The notes beneath the pieces were generated by a model. That model saw nothing but the letters and a program-made list of their open reading frames with translations, was not told the DNA's origin and did no database searches. Position numbers and translations under genes: made by a program. From assembly GCF_044904705.1 (NCBI RefSeq), contig NZ_JADIKL010000004.1, positions 496,001-560,000 of the forward strand: 64,000 bases of DNA. The letters are read 5' to 3'. The stretch is from Rhodanobacter_A agri (GTDB taxonomy: Bacteria; Pseudomonadota; Gammaproteobacteria; Xanthomonadales; Rhodanobacteraceae). Positions 26,415 through 35,721 of the stretch are shown one piece after another (within the stretch, counting starts at the first letter, position 1; every line of letters starts with the position of its first letter).

Positions 26415-27158
26415 TCAAGCCGCCGCGGCCTGCACCTGCGGCCATGCGTGCGCCGGATAGTAGAGACGCATCATGCGCGCCACGTAGTCGACCAGGTTGG
26501 GGTGGCGTTCGGCGGCCGTGCGCAGCGGCGTGTTGAAGAACGGCGTGAGGATCGCCGCGAGCACGCCGAACGCGGTCGCGTCCACCGCGTGCGGTCGCTC
26601 GCCGAACAGGTACGCGCGGTCGCCCAGCAGCGCCGCCAGCGTGTCGATCGAGCGGGTGCCGAGTTCGGCGATCTGTTCGCGGGCGTGCCGGCCCAGGCCG
26701 TGCGCATGCAGCTCGTTCTGCTTCGCGGCCTGCATGTCCTCGCGCAGGCGCTCGCGGATCGCCTCGGGCGCGCGGTCGGCGAAATGCGCCGGACCCTTGG
26801 CGAAGTTGGCCGCATCGATCCAGCGGAACCACACCATCGCCCAGTACAGGTGATCCTCGACCAGTCGTTCGATGGCCCAGGCCTCGGCGCGCTGGCGCGC
26901 ATCGAGCCCGGCGTCCAGATCCAGCGCGTGCTTGCGCTCGAGATGGGCGCGGATGAAGCTGGAATCGCACACCACCTCGCCCTGGTCGTCGATGTACGGC
27001 AGCTTGCCCTTGGGCGCTTCCGGCGGTATCGCGAACAGCTTGCGGTAGGGCAGGCCGGCCATTTGCAGCTGCACTTCGGTCTTGGTGACGAAGGGGCTGG
27101 GATCGGGCAGGCCGAAGGCCGGGGCGCAGCCGTACAAGGTGATTTGCGGTGTGGTCAT
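26415..27158 (-). CDS. Glutathione S-transferase family protein
   Basis: 247 aa. An N-terminal thioredoxin-like domain (about 3-80) ends in the LPYIDD segment used by GSTs to orient glutathione, followed by an all-helical domain. The start ITLYGCAPAFGLPDPSPFVTK is atypical in having a Cys near the catalytic position and a metaxin-like sequence (LQMAGLPYRK). GGAG precedes ATG 27158. Substrate unknown. Confidence 0.78.
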   Translation of the reverse strand: MTTPQITLYGCAPAFGLPDPSPFVTKTEVQLQMAGLPYRKLFAIPPEAPKGKLPYIDDQGEVVCDSSFIRAHLERKHALDLDAGLDARQRAEAWAIERLVEDHLYWAMVWFRWIDAANFAKGPAHFADRAPEAIRERLREDMQAAKQNELHAHGLGRHAREQIAELGTRSIDTLAALLGDRAYLFGERPHAVDATAFGVLAAILTPFFNTPLRTAAERHPNLVDYVARMMRLYYPAHAWPQVQAAAA

Positions 27159-27234
27159 GGCGGGACTCCTCGTTGGGACGGAGCCGAGTCTGGCCGGGTG
27201 CTGCTGACAGCCTGCTGTCAGCAGGCCGCCGCCG

Positions 27235-27993
27235 TCAGCCTGTCGACTTGTGTGCGTCCAGCAGCGGCTTGATCAGCTCCATCGGTAGCGGGAACACGAT
27301 GGTGGATGCCTTGCCGCTGTTGGACATATCGGCCATCGTCTGCAGGTAGCGCAGCGACAGGGCCTGCGGCTGTTGCGCGAGCAGGGCGGCGGCATCGCGC
27401 AGTTTCTCGGCAGCCTGCAGTTCGCCGTCGGCATGGATCACCTTGGCGCGTCGTTCGCGCTCGGCCTCGGCCTGGCGAGCGATGGCGCGCACCATGGTCT
27501 CGTTGAGATCCACGTCCTTGAGCTCGACGTTGGTGACCTTGATGCCCCAGGGGTCGGTGGCCTCGTCGAGGATCTGCTGCAGGCTGTGGTTGATCGAATC
27601 GCGCTGCGACAGGATCTCGTCCAGCTCGTGCTGGCCCAGCACCGAGCGCAGCCGGGTCTGCGACAACTGGCTGGTGGCCTGCAGGAAGTTCTCCACCTGC
27701 AGCACCGATTTGTCCGGCTCCACCACGCGGAAATACACCACCGCGTTCACGCGCACCGAGACGTTGTCACGCGAGATCACGTCCTGCGGCGGCACATCCA
27801 TCACGGTCACCCGCAAGTCCACCCGTGTCATGCGCTGCACGATCGGCACCAGGAGCACCAGGCCCGGGCCTTTGATGCCGGTGTAGCGGCCCAGTGTCAG
27901 CACCACGCCGCGCTGGTATTCCGGCAGCACCTTGATCGTCAGGAACAGCAGCATGACCACCACGATGACGACGACACCACCAAATCCGATCAT
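27235..27993 (-). CDS. Slipin/stomatin-like SPFH protein
   Basis: 252 aa, one N-terminal membrane helix and an SPFH domain of the slipin branch (LPEYQRGVVLTLGRYTGIKGPGL, then VDLRVTVMDVPPQDVISRDNV). It starts at 27993 inside a 4-base overlap with the NfeD gene and an AGGAGAG ribosome site precedes it. Slipins form ring scaffolds and are substrates or partners of the NfeD protease; the pair is one operon. The prototype in Pyrococcus is the PH1511/PH1510 pair. Confidence 0.92.
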   Translation of the reverse strand: MIGFGGVVVIVVVMLLFLTIKVLPEYQRGVVLTLGRYTGIKGPGLVLLVPIVQRMTRVDLRVTVMDVPPQDVISRDNVSVRVNAVVYFRVVEPDKSVLQVENFLQATSQLSQTRLRSVLGQHELDEILSQRDSINHSLQQILDEATDPWGIKVTNVELKDVDLNETMVRAIARQAEAERERRAKVIHADGELQAAEKLRDAAALLAQQPQALSLRYLQTMADMSNSGKASTIVFPLPMELIKPLLDAHKSTG

Positions 27994-29399
27994 GGGAGCT
28001 CTCCTTTGTTCGCCTGCAAGGGCGTGACTTGAAGCAGCAGACCGCGCCGCCCGGTGACGCGTACGCGCGCCCCGGCAGGCAGGGCGACTTCGCAGTGCAC
28101 CTGCCAGCTTTCGCCGCCGATGCGGGCCCAGCTTTCGCCGCCGGCGGACACCGCCTGCAGCAGATTGCCGCTGGCCTGCAGCATCGACGCGTCGCCGACG
28201 AAGGGCTTGGCCCGGCGCGCGCGCGACACCAGCCGCAGCAGCATGGCCAACAAGGCGACGGCGCAGAAGGCGAGGCCGGCGATCACGCCAACGTTCACCT
28301 CGTAACCCGGCACGCCGCGGTGGAACAGCATGATCGAGCCGATCACGAACGCGATCACGCCGCCGATGCCGACCACGCCCGCAGTGGGTACGAAGGCCTC
28401 CGCCAGCAGCAGGCCGATGCCTAGCGCCATCAGGACCAGCCCTGCGTAGTTCACCGGCAGCAGCTGCAGCGCGTACAAGCCCACCAGCAGGCAGATGCTG
28501 CCGGTGACGCCGGGCAGGTAGGTGCCGGGGTGGAAGGCTTCCAGGATCAGCCCGTAGATGCCGGCCAGCAGCAACAGATAGGCGATGGTCGGGTTGGTGA
28601 TGGTGCCGAGCAAGCGTGCCCGCCAGTCCGGCGGGTAATCGCGCACCGGCAGGCCGCGCAGCTTCAGCATCACCGTCCGTTCGCCCAGCCGCACGCCGCG
28701 GCCGTCGGCCTGTGCCAGCAGCGAGGCGACATCGGCGGCGACGAAGTCGACCACGTGCTGGCTGGCCGCCTCGCTGGCAGTGAGCGTGGATGCGCCGCGC
28801 ACCGCCTGTTCGGCCCAGGCCACGTTGCGTCCGTGCAGTTGCGCCAGCGAGCGGATGTAGGCGATCGCGTCGTTGAGCACCTTGCGGGATTCGGCATCGG
28901 CGGAGGAGTCGCCGGAGGCGGGCGTGCCGCTGCTCCTGGATGAGGCGGGCTGCATGCCGCCGCTCGGCAGCGGCGAGTCGCCGCCGAGGCTGACCGGGGT
29001 CGCCGCGCCCAGGTGGGTGGCCGGCGCCATTGCCGCGACCGGGCAGGCGTACAAGATGTAGGTGCCGGCCGAGGCGGCGCGCGCGCCGGCCGGTGCCACG
29101 TAGCCGAGCACCGGCAAGCGCGATGTGAGAATCGCGCTGACGATCCGCCGCATCGATCCGTCGAGGCCGCCGGGCGTATCCACCTGCAGCACGATGGCGG
29201 TGGCGCCGTCGGCATTGGCCTGTTGCATCGCAGCATCCACGTATTCCGCTGCGGCCGGGCCGATCGGGCCGTCCAGATCGAGGCGCGCCACGAAGCCGGC
29301 GTCGCCGTGCGCGGCCAGCGGCGATCCGGCCGCGAGCGCGAGCAGCGCCAGTGTCAGCGCAGTGGCGGCGCCCAAGACGGTCCACGGTCTGCGCCACAT
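27990..29399 (-). CDS. NfeD-family membrane serine protease
   Basis: 469 aa: signal/anchor, a ClpP-like serine protease domain (about 35-220), then three to four membrane helices (about 230-370) and a C-terminal OB-fold NfeD domain (about 390-465). The probable nucleophile lies in RAASAGTYILYA and a lysine in SRKVLND is placed like the catalytic lysine of PH1510. An unusual Gly/Ser-rich insertion lies between them. The protease cleaves the C-terminus of the slipin partner encoded next. Starts at 29399, ends by an ATGA overlap. Confidence 0.9.
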   Translation of the reverse strand: MWRRPWTVLGAATALTLALLALAAGSPLAAHGDAGFVARLDLDGPIGPAAAEYVDAAMQQANADGATAIVLQVDTPGGLDGSMRRIVSAILTSRLPVLGYVAPAGARAASAGTYILYACPVAAMAPATHLGAATPVSLGGDSPLPSGGMQPASSRSSGTPASGDSSADAESRKVLNDAIAYIRSLAQLHGRNVAWAEQAVRGASTLTASEAASQHVVDFVAADVASLLAQADGRGVRLGERTVMLKLRGLPVRDYPPDWRARLLGTITNPTIAYLLLLAGIYGLILEAFHPGTYLPGVTGSICLLVGLYALQLLPVNYAGLVLMALGIGLLLAEAFVPTAGVVGIGGVIAFVIGSIMLFHRGVPGYEVNVGVIAGLAFCAVALLAMLLRLVSRARRAKPFVGDASMLQASGNLLQAVSAGGESWARIGGESWQVHCEVALPAGARVRVTGRRGLLLQVTPLQANKGELP

Positions 29400-29672
29400 G
29401 TACTCGCCTCCCTAAAGGGAATCCCGAAAACCGCCTGCGGGCGATTCGTTGAGTCGACGAGGCCGGCGCCTGCCGGGACTCGTCGCCGTCGACCAGCCGC
29501 CTGCGTGCTTGCTGCGTTCCAGCGTCGACACAGTGCGCCGGCAGGTGTTGCGGCAGTGTCTAGATCGTGCCCGGGGGCGTGCCTGCCATGCCGGGCGTTG
29601 CGGCAGCAATATTTCGCGGTTTGCCCGATCCACGCTATCTTGCGCGGCAGCGTCCATCCGGGGAGTACCAGT

Positions 29673-31670
29673 GTGAACCCACAGCCAGCGTCCAGCGCGC
29701 CCGCGCGCGCCGAACTCACCCTGCGCGGTCTGATCATCGGCATCGTGATCACCGTGGTGTTCACTGCGGCCAATGTTTTCTTCGGCCTCAAGGCCGGCCT
29801 CACCTTCGCCACCTCGATCCCGGCGGCGGTGATTTCGATGGCCTTGCTGCGCGGGTTCAAGGACTCCACCATCCAGGAAAACAACATCGTGCAGACCATC
29901 GCTTCGGCGGCGGGCACGTTGTCGTCGATCATCTTCGTGCTGCCCGGCATGATCATGATCGGCTGGTGGGCCGACTTCCCGTTCTGGACCTCGTTCGCGA
30001 TCTGCGCGCTGGGCGGCACCCTGGGCGTGATGTATTCGATCCCGCTGCGCCGCGCGCTGGTGACCGATACCGATCTGCCGTACCCGGAAGGCCTGGCCTG
30101 CGCCGAAGTGCTCAAGGTGGGCGCCGGCGACGACGCGAATGCCGATAGTGCGGAAGAGGGCCGAGCCGGCCTGCTTGCCGTGATGTGGGGCTCCATCGTC
30201 TCGGCGTTGTTCGCCGTGGTGGTCGCCACGCAGGTGTTCGCGTCCGATTTCGTGCGCAACTTCCGGGTGAACGACAAGGGCGCGGTCAGCGGCTTCGATT
30301 TCAATCTTTCGTTCGCGCTGTTCGCCATTGGTCACCTGGTCGGCTTGTCGGTGGGCATCGCGATGCTCATCGGCGCCATCATCGGCTGGGGCTGGGGCGT
30401 GCCGCATTACTCGGTGCTGGGCGACATGTCCGCCACGGTGTCGGACCTGGCCAACGCCACCTGGAGCCACAAGGTGCGCTTCGTCGGCGCCGGCGCCATC
30501 GGGGTGTCGGCGATCTGGACGCTGGCCAAGCTGGTGAAGCCGGTGATCAGCGGCCTGACCTCGGCGATGGCCGCTTCGCGCGTGCGCAAGGCCGGCAAGG
30601 CCGACTCGCTGCCGCGCACCGAGCGCGATATCCCGATCGGCATCGTGGGCCTGATCACGCTGGCCTGCTTCGTGCCGATCGCCTGGTTGCTCGGCTACTT
30701 CGGCGAGATCAGCGGCCTGGGCGATCACGTGGCCGTACTCGCCATCGGTGGCGTGGCCTTCGTCGTGCTGATGGGTTTCTTCGTATCCACCGTGTGCGGC
30801 TACATGGCTGGCCTGATCGGTTCGTCCAACAGCCCGCTGTCGGGCGTGGGCATCCTGGTGGTCATTGCTGCCGCGCTGCTTCTCGTGGCATTCGTGAAGC
30901 CGCACGTGGGGCCGCAGGAGGGCAAGGCGCTGGTGGCGTTCGCGTTGTTCATCACCTCGGTGGTGTTCACGGTGGCGGCCATTGCCAACAACAACCTGCA
31001 GGATCTGAAGACCGGCCAGCTCGTCGACGCCACGCCGTGGCGCCAGCAGGTCGCGCTGGTGGCCGGCGTGGTCGCCGGCGCGGCGGTGATTCCGCCGGTG
31101 CTGGACATGCTCAACAAGGCCTACGGTTTCGTGGGCGTGGCCGGTGCGGGCGCGCACGCGCTGCCGGCGCCGCAGGCTGGCCTGATCTCCGCGCTGGCAC
31201 AAGGCGTGATCACCAACAACATCGACTGGAGCCTGATCATCACGGGCATCTGGATCGGCGTTGGCGTCATCGCGATCGACGAAATCCTTGCGCGCACCAC
31301 CAAGCGCATGCGCGTGCCGCCGCTGGCGGTGGGCCTGGGCATCTATCTGCCGACCGTCAGCACGCTGATGGTGGTGGTGGGTTCGGTGGTGGGCTGGTTC
31401 TTCGATCGTCGCGCCGACCGCGCGAAGAAGCCTGAAACCACTAAGCAGCTCGGCGTCCTGCTTGCGTCGGGCCTGATCGTGGGCGAGAGCGTGATCGGCG
31501 TAGTCATCGCGTTCATCGTCGGGCTCTCCGGCAAGGCGGCGCCGCTGGCGCTGGTGGGCGTGGGCTTCGGCGAGGCGGCGCAGTGGATCGGCGGCATTGC
31601 TTTCGCGGTCATCGTCTTCGTCATGTACCGCTGGGTCGCGCGCCTGGCGCAGGGCACGTCCGCGAAGTGA
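29673..31670 (+). CDS. OPT-family oligopeptide transporter
   Basis: Inner-membrane transporter of 665 aa with about 14-16 helices, member of the oligopeptide transporter (OPT) family that imports small peptides or peptide-metal chelates with protons. The N-terminal block FTAANVFFGLKAGLTFATSIP and later NNIVQTIASAAGTLSSIIFV are OPT signatures. Start is a GTG at 29673 with GGGGAG 7 bases upstream; the open frame extends much further upstream without a good site. The 273 bases before it hold only promoter-like space and no gene. Confidence 0.9.
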   Translation: MNPQPASSAPARAELTLRGLIIGIVITVVFTAANVFFGLKAGLTFATSIPAAVISMALLRGFKDSTIQENNIVQTIASAAGTLSSIIFVLPGMIMIGWWADFPFWTSFAICALGGTLGVMYSIPLRRALVTDTDLPYPEGLACAEVLKVGAGDDANADSAEEGRAGLLAVMWGSIVSALFAVVVATQVFASDFVRNFRVNDKGAVSGFDFNLSFALFAIGHLVGLSVGIAMLIGAIIGWGWGVPHYSVLGDMSATVSDLANATWSHKVRFVGAGAIGVSAIWTLAKLVKPVISGLTSAMAASRVRKAGKADSLPRTERDIPIGIVGLITLACFVPIAWLLGYFGEISGLGDHVAVLAIGGVAFVVLMGFFVSTVCGYMAGLIGSSNSPLSGVGILVVIAAALLLVAFVKPHVGPQEGKALVAFALFITSVVFTVAAIANNNLQDLKTGQLVDATPWRQQVALVAGVVAGAAVIPPVLDMLNKAYGFVGVAGAGAHALPAPQAGLISALAQGVITNNIDWSLIITGIWIGVGVIAIDEILARTTKRMRVPPLAVGLGIYLPTVSTLMVVVGSVVGWFFDRRADRAKKPETTKQLGVLLASGLIVGESVIGVVIAFIVGLSGKAAPLALVGVGFGEAAQWIGGIAFAVIVFVMYRWVARLAQGTSAK

Positions 31671-31790
31671 CGGCGGGCGCTGTTCATCGCCTGCAACAAG
31701 GCCTGCTTTAAACTAGCGGGATACCGGGTCCGGCGCCGTGTCGGCTCCGGCGGTCGGTCGCTTGGGCGATCGGCCGGCGATGATCCATCC

Positions 31791-34463
31791 GTGAATCGAG
31801 TCATCGGGTCGTTTCTCAACGGCCCACCAGGTACCTCCCAGGGAAACGAGCGTCGCGTGGAGCAGGAAAAAATCGAGCAGGTGCCACGCACGGATGATGT
31901 CCTGAACCCGCCCAGCCAGCGGGTGGTGCTGCTGCGCCGGATCGCCGGGCCGCTGCTGTCGGTGGGCATGCTGGTGCTGGCGCTGTGGGGGCTGCGCCAG
32001 CTGGCGCGCCACGTCACCTATCACGAGATCCGCGAGTACGTGGCCAGTGTGTCGCGCACGCGGCTGCTGCTGGCGATCGTGTTGACCACGCTGGGCTTCG
32101 GCGTGATGTCGCTGTACGACCGCTTCGGCCTGCAAGCCATCGGCAAGTCGCTGCCGTGGCGACGGGTCACCCTGATCTCCTTCATCAGTTATGCCTTCAG
32201 CAACGCGGTGGGCATGTCGTTCCTGGTGTCGGGGTCGATCCGCTACCGCTTCTACGTGCAGAACGGCCTCTCCACCGCCGAGATCGCCAAGCTGGTGCTG
32301 TATTGCACGCTGAGCTTCTGGCTGGGCTTGCTGGCGCTGACCGGCGTGACCTTGCTGATCGTGCCCCTGCCGGCGGGCCTGCCGCTGAGCGACTGGCGCA
32401 TCACCGTGGCTGTCGCGCTGACCGCGATTCCGCTGGCCTGGATCCTTGGCGGTTTCATCCGCAAGCCGATCAGCCTGTGGCGCTGGCGCGTGCTGCTGCC
32501 GCGGCCGCTGTCGGCGTTGCGCCAGGTGCTGGTGGGTGCATTGGACTGGTGGCTGGCGGCGGCGGTGATGTACGTGCTGATGCCGGACAGCTTGCATGCA
32601 GGGTTCGGGCATTTCCTGGCGATCTTCGTGATCGCGCAGATCGTCGGCCTGATCAGCCACGTGCCGGGCGGGCTGGGTGTGTTCGAGACGGTGATGTTGG
32701 CCGGCTTCCACGCCACCGACGACAAACATCTGGCCGCGCCCATCCTGGGGGCGCTGGCGATGTTCCGCGTCGTCTACTACCTGATGCCGCTGTGCGCGGC
32801 GACCATGCTGGTGCTGCAGCGCGAGGCGCGCGGCCTGCGCCAGCAGTCGCTGTGGTCGCCGTGGTTCAACAGCTTGCTGCCGTCGTTCTTCGCGGGGTTG
32901 ACCCTGGTGTCCGGCGCGGTGCTGCTGTTCTCCGGCGCCACGCGTGCGTTGCCGGAGCGCATGGCGATCCTGCGCGATGTGTTGCCGCTGTCGGTGCTGG
33001 AAGTCTCGCACCTGCTGGCCAGCGTGATCGGCATGCTATTGCTGATACTCGCCCGCGGCCTGCAGCGGCGGTTGGATGCGGCTTACTGGGTGACCCTGGT
33101 GCTGCTGGTGGCCGGCGCGGTGCTCTCGCTGCTCAAGGGCATCGACTACGAAGAGGCCAGCCTGCTGGGCTTGCTGGCGCTGGCGCTGGCGCCGGCGCAC
33201 CGGCTGTTCTACCGGCGCGCCTCGTTGTTCAGCACCAATTTCTCGGTGGGCTGGATCGTGGCGATCCTCGCCGTGTTCGGCTGCGCCACCTGGCTGGTGA
33301 TGTTCAGCTACAAGCACGTGGACTACAGCAACAGCCTGTGGTGGGAGTTCAGTTTCCACGAGGGCGGTGCGCCGCGCGCGTTGCGCGCGCTGGTGGGCGC
33401 GGCGGCGGCGGGCCTGCTGTTTGCGTTGGCTGCCTTGATCAAGCCGCAGCGCCTGCGTCGGGCGCCGCCCAGTGAGACGGAGCTGGAGCGGGCGTTGCCG
33501 CTGATCCGCAACTTCCATTCCGCCCAGGCGCATCTGGCGCTGATGGGCGACAAGCGCCTGCTGTTCGATGCCGACGGCAAGGCCTTCCTGATGTACGACA
33601 CCGAGGGCCGCAGCTGGGTCACCATGGGCGATCCGGTGGGCGAGGACGACGACGCGCGGCGCGAGCTGGTGTGGAGCTTCCTCGAACAATGCGAACGCGC
33701 GGGCGGCTGGCCGGTGTTCTACCAGGTCAGCCCCGAAGACCTGGACATGTACCTCGAAGTGGGCATGAACCTGCTGAAGATCGGCGAAGAAGCGCGCGTG
33801 CGGCTGGAGGACTTCAACCTCGACGGCAAGTCGAAGAAGACCTTGCGCGGCACGATCAACAAGCTGGGCCGCGACGGCCTGCGGCTGGAGATCGTGCCGG
33901 CGGACGCAGTGGCGCCGCTGTTGCCCAGGCTCAAGGCGATTTCCGACGCCTGGTTGCGCGACAAGAACGCGCGCGAGAAGCGCTTCTCGCTGGGCGCGTT
34001 CGATCCGCGCTACCTGGTACGCACGCCGATGGCGCTGGTATGGCAGGGCGAGCAGATCGTGGCCTTCGCCAACCTGTTCCTGTGCGAGACCCGGGAAGAG
34101 GCTTCGCTGGATCTGATGCGCTTCGTGCCGGAGGGGCCTTCCGGCCTCATGGATTTCCTGTTCGTCGAGCTGATGCAGTGGGCGAAGCGCGAGGGCTACC
34201 GCTGGTTCAACCTCGGCATGGCGCCGCTGGCCGGCCTCACCAGCCGGCGCCAGGCACCGCTGTGGAACCGTTTTGGCGCGCTGGTGTTCGGCCGCGGCGA
34301 ACGCTTCTACAATTTCCAGGGCCTGCAACGCTACAAAGACAAGTTCGATCCCGAATGGGAGCCGCGTTACATGGCTGTACCGGGCGGCATTGCGCTGCCG
34401 ATGATCCTCGCCAACGTGGCCAGCCTGATTTCCGGCGGCCTCACCGGGGTAGTGCGCCGATGA
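31791..34463 (+). CDS. mprF: Lysyl-phosphatidylglycerol synthase/flippase
   Basis: Bifunctional 890-aa protein. Residues about 40-540 form an N-terminal flippase of about 14 helices; a cytosolic GNAT-fold DUF2156 domain (about 560-880) transfers lysine from lysyl-tRNA to phosphatidylglycerol. Motifs include the GSIRYRFY loop and NLGMAPLAGL near the C-terminus. The modified lipid reduces the negative surface charge and lowers sensitivity to cationic peptides. GTG 31791 gives the longest fit; a GTG at 31857 is a possible alternative. Its stop overlaps the next start by 4 bases. Confidence 0.92.
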   Translation: MNRVIGSFLNGPPGTSQGNERRVEQEKIEQVPRTDDVLNPPSQRVVLLRRIAGPLLSVGMLVLALWGLRQLARHVTYHEIREYVASVSRTRLLLAIVLTTLGFGVMSLYDRFGLQAIGKSLPWRRVTLISFISYAFSNAVGMSFLVSGSIRYRFYVQNGLSTAEIAKLVLYCTLSFWLGLLALTGVTLLIVPLPAGLPLSDWRITVAVALTAIPLAWILGGFIRKPISLWRWRVLLPRPLSALRQVLVGALDWWLAAAVMYVLMPDSLHAGFGHFLAIFVIAQIVGLISHVPGGLGVFETVMLAGFHATDDKHLAAPILGALAMFRVVYYLMPLCAATMLVLQREARGLRQQSLWSPWFNSLLPSFFAGLTLVSGAVLLFSGATRALPERMAILRDVLPLSVLEVSHLLASVIGMLLLILARGLQRRLDAAYWVTLVLLVAGAVLSLLKGIDYEEASLLGLLALALAPAHRLFYRRASLFSTNFSVGWIVAILAVFGCATWLVMFSYKHVDYSNSLWWEFSFHEGGAPRALRALVGAAAAGLLFALAALIKPQRLRRAPPSETELERALPLIRNFHSAQAHLALMGDKRLLFDADGKAFLMYDTEGRSWVTMGDPVGEDDDARRELVWSFLEQCERAGGWPVFYQVSPEDLDMYLEVGMNLLKIGEEARVRLEDFNLDGKSKKTLRGTINKLGRDGLRLEIVPADAVAPLLPRLKAISDAWLRDKNAREKRFSLGAFDPRYLVRTPMALVWQGEQIVAFANLFLCETREEASLDLMRFVPEGPSGLMDFLFVELMQWAKREGYRWFNLGMAPLAGLTSRRQAPLWNRFGALVFGRGERFYNFQGLQRYKDKFDPEWEPRYMAVPGGIALPMILANVASLISGGLTGVVRR

Positions 34464-35272
34464 GCATGTCGAAAAAAGGAAAGCGGATCATGTGGGCTGG
34501 GATGGGTGCGTGCGTGCTTGGACTGGCACTGGTCTGGACGCCGTTCTCCAAGCCGAGCCTGGAGCAGTCCACCATCGTGCTCGCGCCCGCGGCCGGCGTG
34601 CAGGCGCCGGCGGGCAAGGACGACGTGCTCACCATCCTGTACTCCGGCGACGGTGGCTGGGCCGACCTCGACAAGCAGCTCGGCAACGCCTTCGTGGCCC
34701 GCGGCGTCCCGGTGCTGGGCGTCAACGTGTTCAAGTATTTCTGGCGCAACCGCGATCCCGACGTGGCCGCGGAGCAGCTCGACGCGCTGATGACCAAGTA
34801 CCTGGATCAGTGGCACAAGCGGCGCGTGTGGCTGGTGGGTTTCTCCTTCGGCGCCGACGTGCTGCCCACCATCATCGGCAAGCTGAGCCCGGCGAACCGG
34901 GCGCGCATCACCCAGCTGGTACTGCTCTCGCCCAGCCGCGACACCAGCTTCGAGATCCAGTTCGAGGGCTACATGATCACGCAGGGCCGCTTCAAGGCGT
35001 TCTTGAAGACCGTGCTGGAAAAGTTCAACAAGGTGCCGCATTACGATGCGCTGCCGCCGGTGGTGGCGCTCAAACAGCAGTTCCCGGTGATCTGCTACTA
35101 CGGCAAGGACGATGCCGACGACGCGCTGTGCACCGATCCCGGCCTGCCCACGTGGGTGACCGTGCACGCCAAGAACGGCGACCATCATTTCGAGGGCGGC
35201 TACCAGCCGCTGGCGGCGCAGATGGTCGACGAGATCCCTGCCGACGCGACGGGCGGTAACACGGCGCATTGA
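34460..35272 (+). CDS. acvB: VirJ/AcvB-type alpha/beta hydrolase (likely lysyl-PG hydrolase)
   Basis: 270 aa with an N-terminal signal/anchor and one VirJ (PF06057) alpha/beta-hydrolase domain. The nucleophile elbow is WLVGFSFGADVLP and the catalytic Asp/His lie near YGKDDAD and DHHFEGGY. AcvB proteins are periplasmic and in Agrobacterium hydrolyse lysyl-phosphatidylglycerol made by LpiA; acvB is downstream of lpiA there, as it is here behind mprF with an ATGA overlap. Synthesis and removal of the lipid are therefore encoded together. Confidence 0.87.
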   Translation: MSMSKKGKRIMWAGMGACVLGLALVWTPFSKPSLEQSTIVLAPAAGVQAPAGKDDVLTILYSGDGGWADLDKQLGNAFVARGVPVLGVNVFKYFWRNRDPDVAAEQLDALMTKYLDQWHKRRVWLVGFSFGADVLPTIIGKLSPANRARITQLVLLSPSRDTSFEIQFEGYMITQGRFKAFLKTVLEKFNKVPHYDALPPVVALKQQFPVICYYGKDDADDALCTDPGLPTWVTVHAKNGDHHFEGGYQPLAAQMVDEIPADATGGNTAH

Positions 35273-35326
35273 CGGGCTTCGCGCGACACTCCCCGCCTTT
35301 CGCACGGTAGACGGGGAGACGCGCTC

Positions 35327-35668
35327 ATGCTCGACTGGCTGGAATACCGCAAAGAGTTGCTCGGCCGCATCGGCGAGATCGGCAAACTAAGCCCCGACAC
35401 GCTGCGTGGCTACCAGACCCTCAGCGCCGCCGGCAGCAAGACCGGCCACCTGGATGCCAAGACGCGCGAGCTGATCTCGCTGGCGGTGGCGGTGACCACG
35501 CGTTGCGACGGCTGCATCACCGTGCATACCGGCGAGGCGTTGAAGCACGGCGCCACGCGCGAGGAAATCGCCGAGGCGCTGGGCGTGGCCGTGGCGATGA
35601 ATGCCGGCGCCGCGCTGGTGTATTCGGCACGCGTGATGGACGCGGTGAGCCAGCACGGCGCTGCCTGA
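35327..35668 (+). CDS. Carboxymuconolactone decarboxylase/AhpD-like peroxidase
   Basis: 113 aa, all helical. The redox motif TRCDGCITVHTGEAL has the CxxC plus downstream His of AhpD-type alkylhydroperoxidases, so it probably reduces peroxides rather than being a decarboxylase. Trimeric fold expected. Located between the mprF operon and rsmC. Confidence 0.88.
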   Translation: MLDWLEYRKELLGRIGEIGKLSPDTLRGYQTLSAAGSKTGHLDAKTRELISLAVAVTTRCDGCITVHTGEALKHGATREEIAEALGVAVAMNAGAALVYSARVMDAVSQHGAA

Positions 35669-35721
35669 TCGGCGGGCCGCCACGTACAATGGTGTGCTGA
35701 TCTCCTCGACCCGGACCTGAT

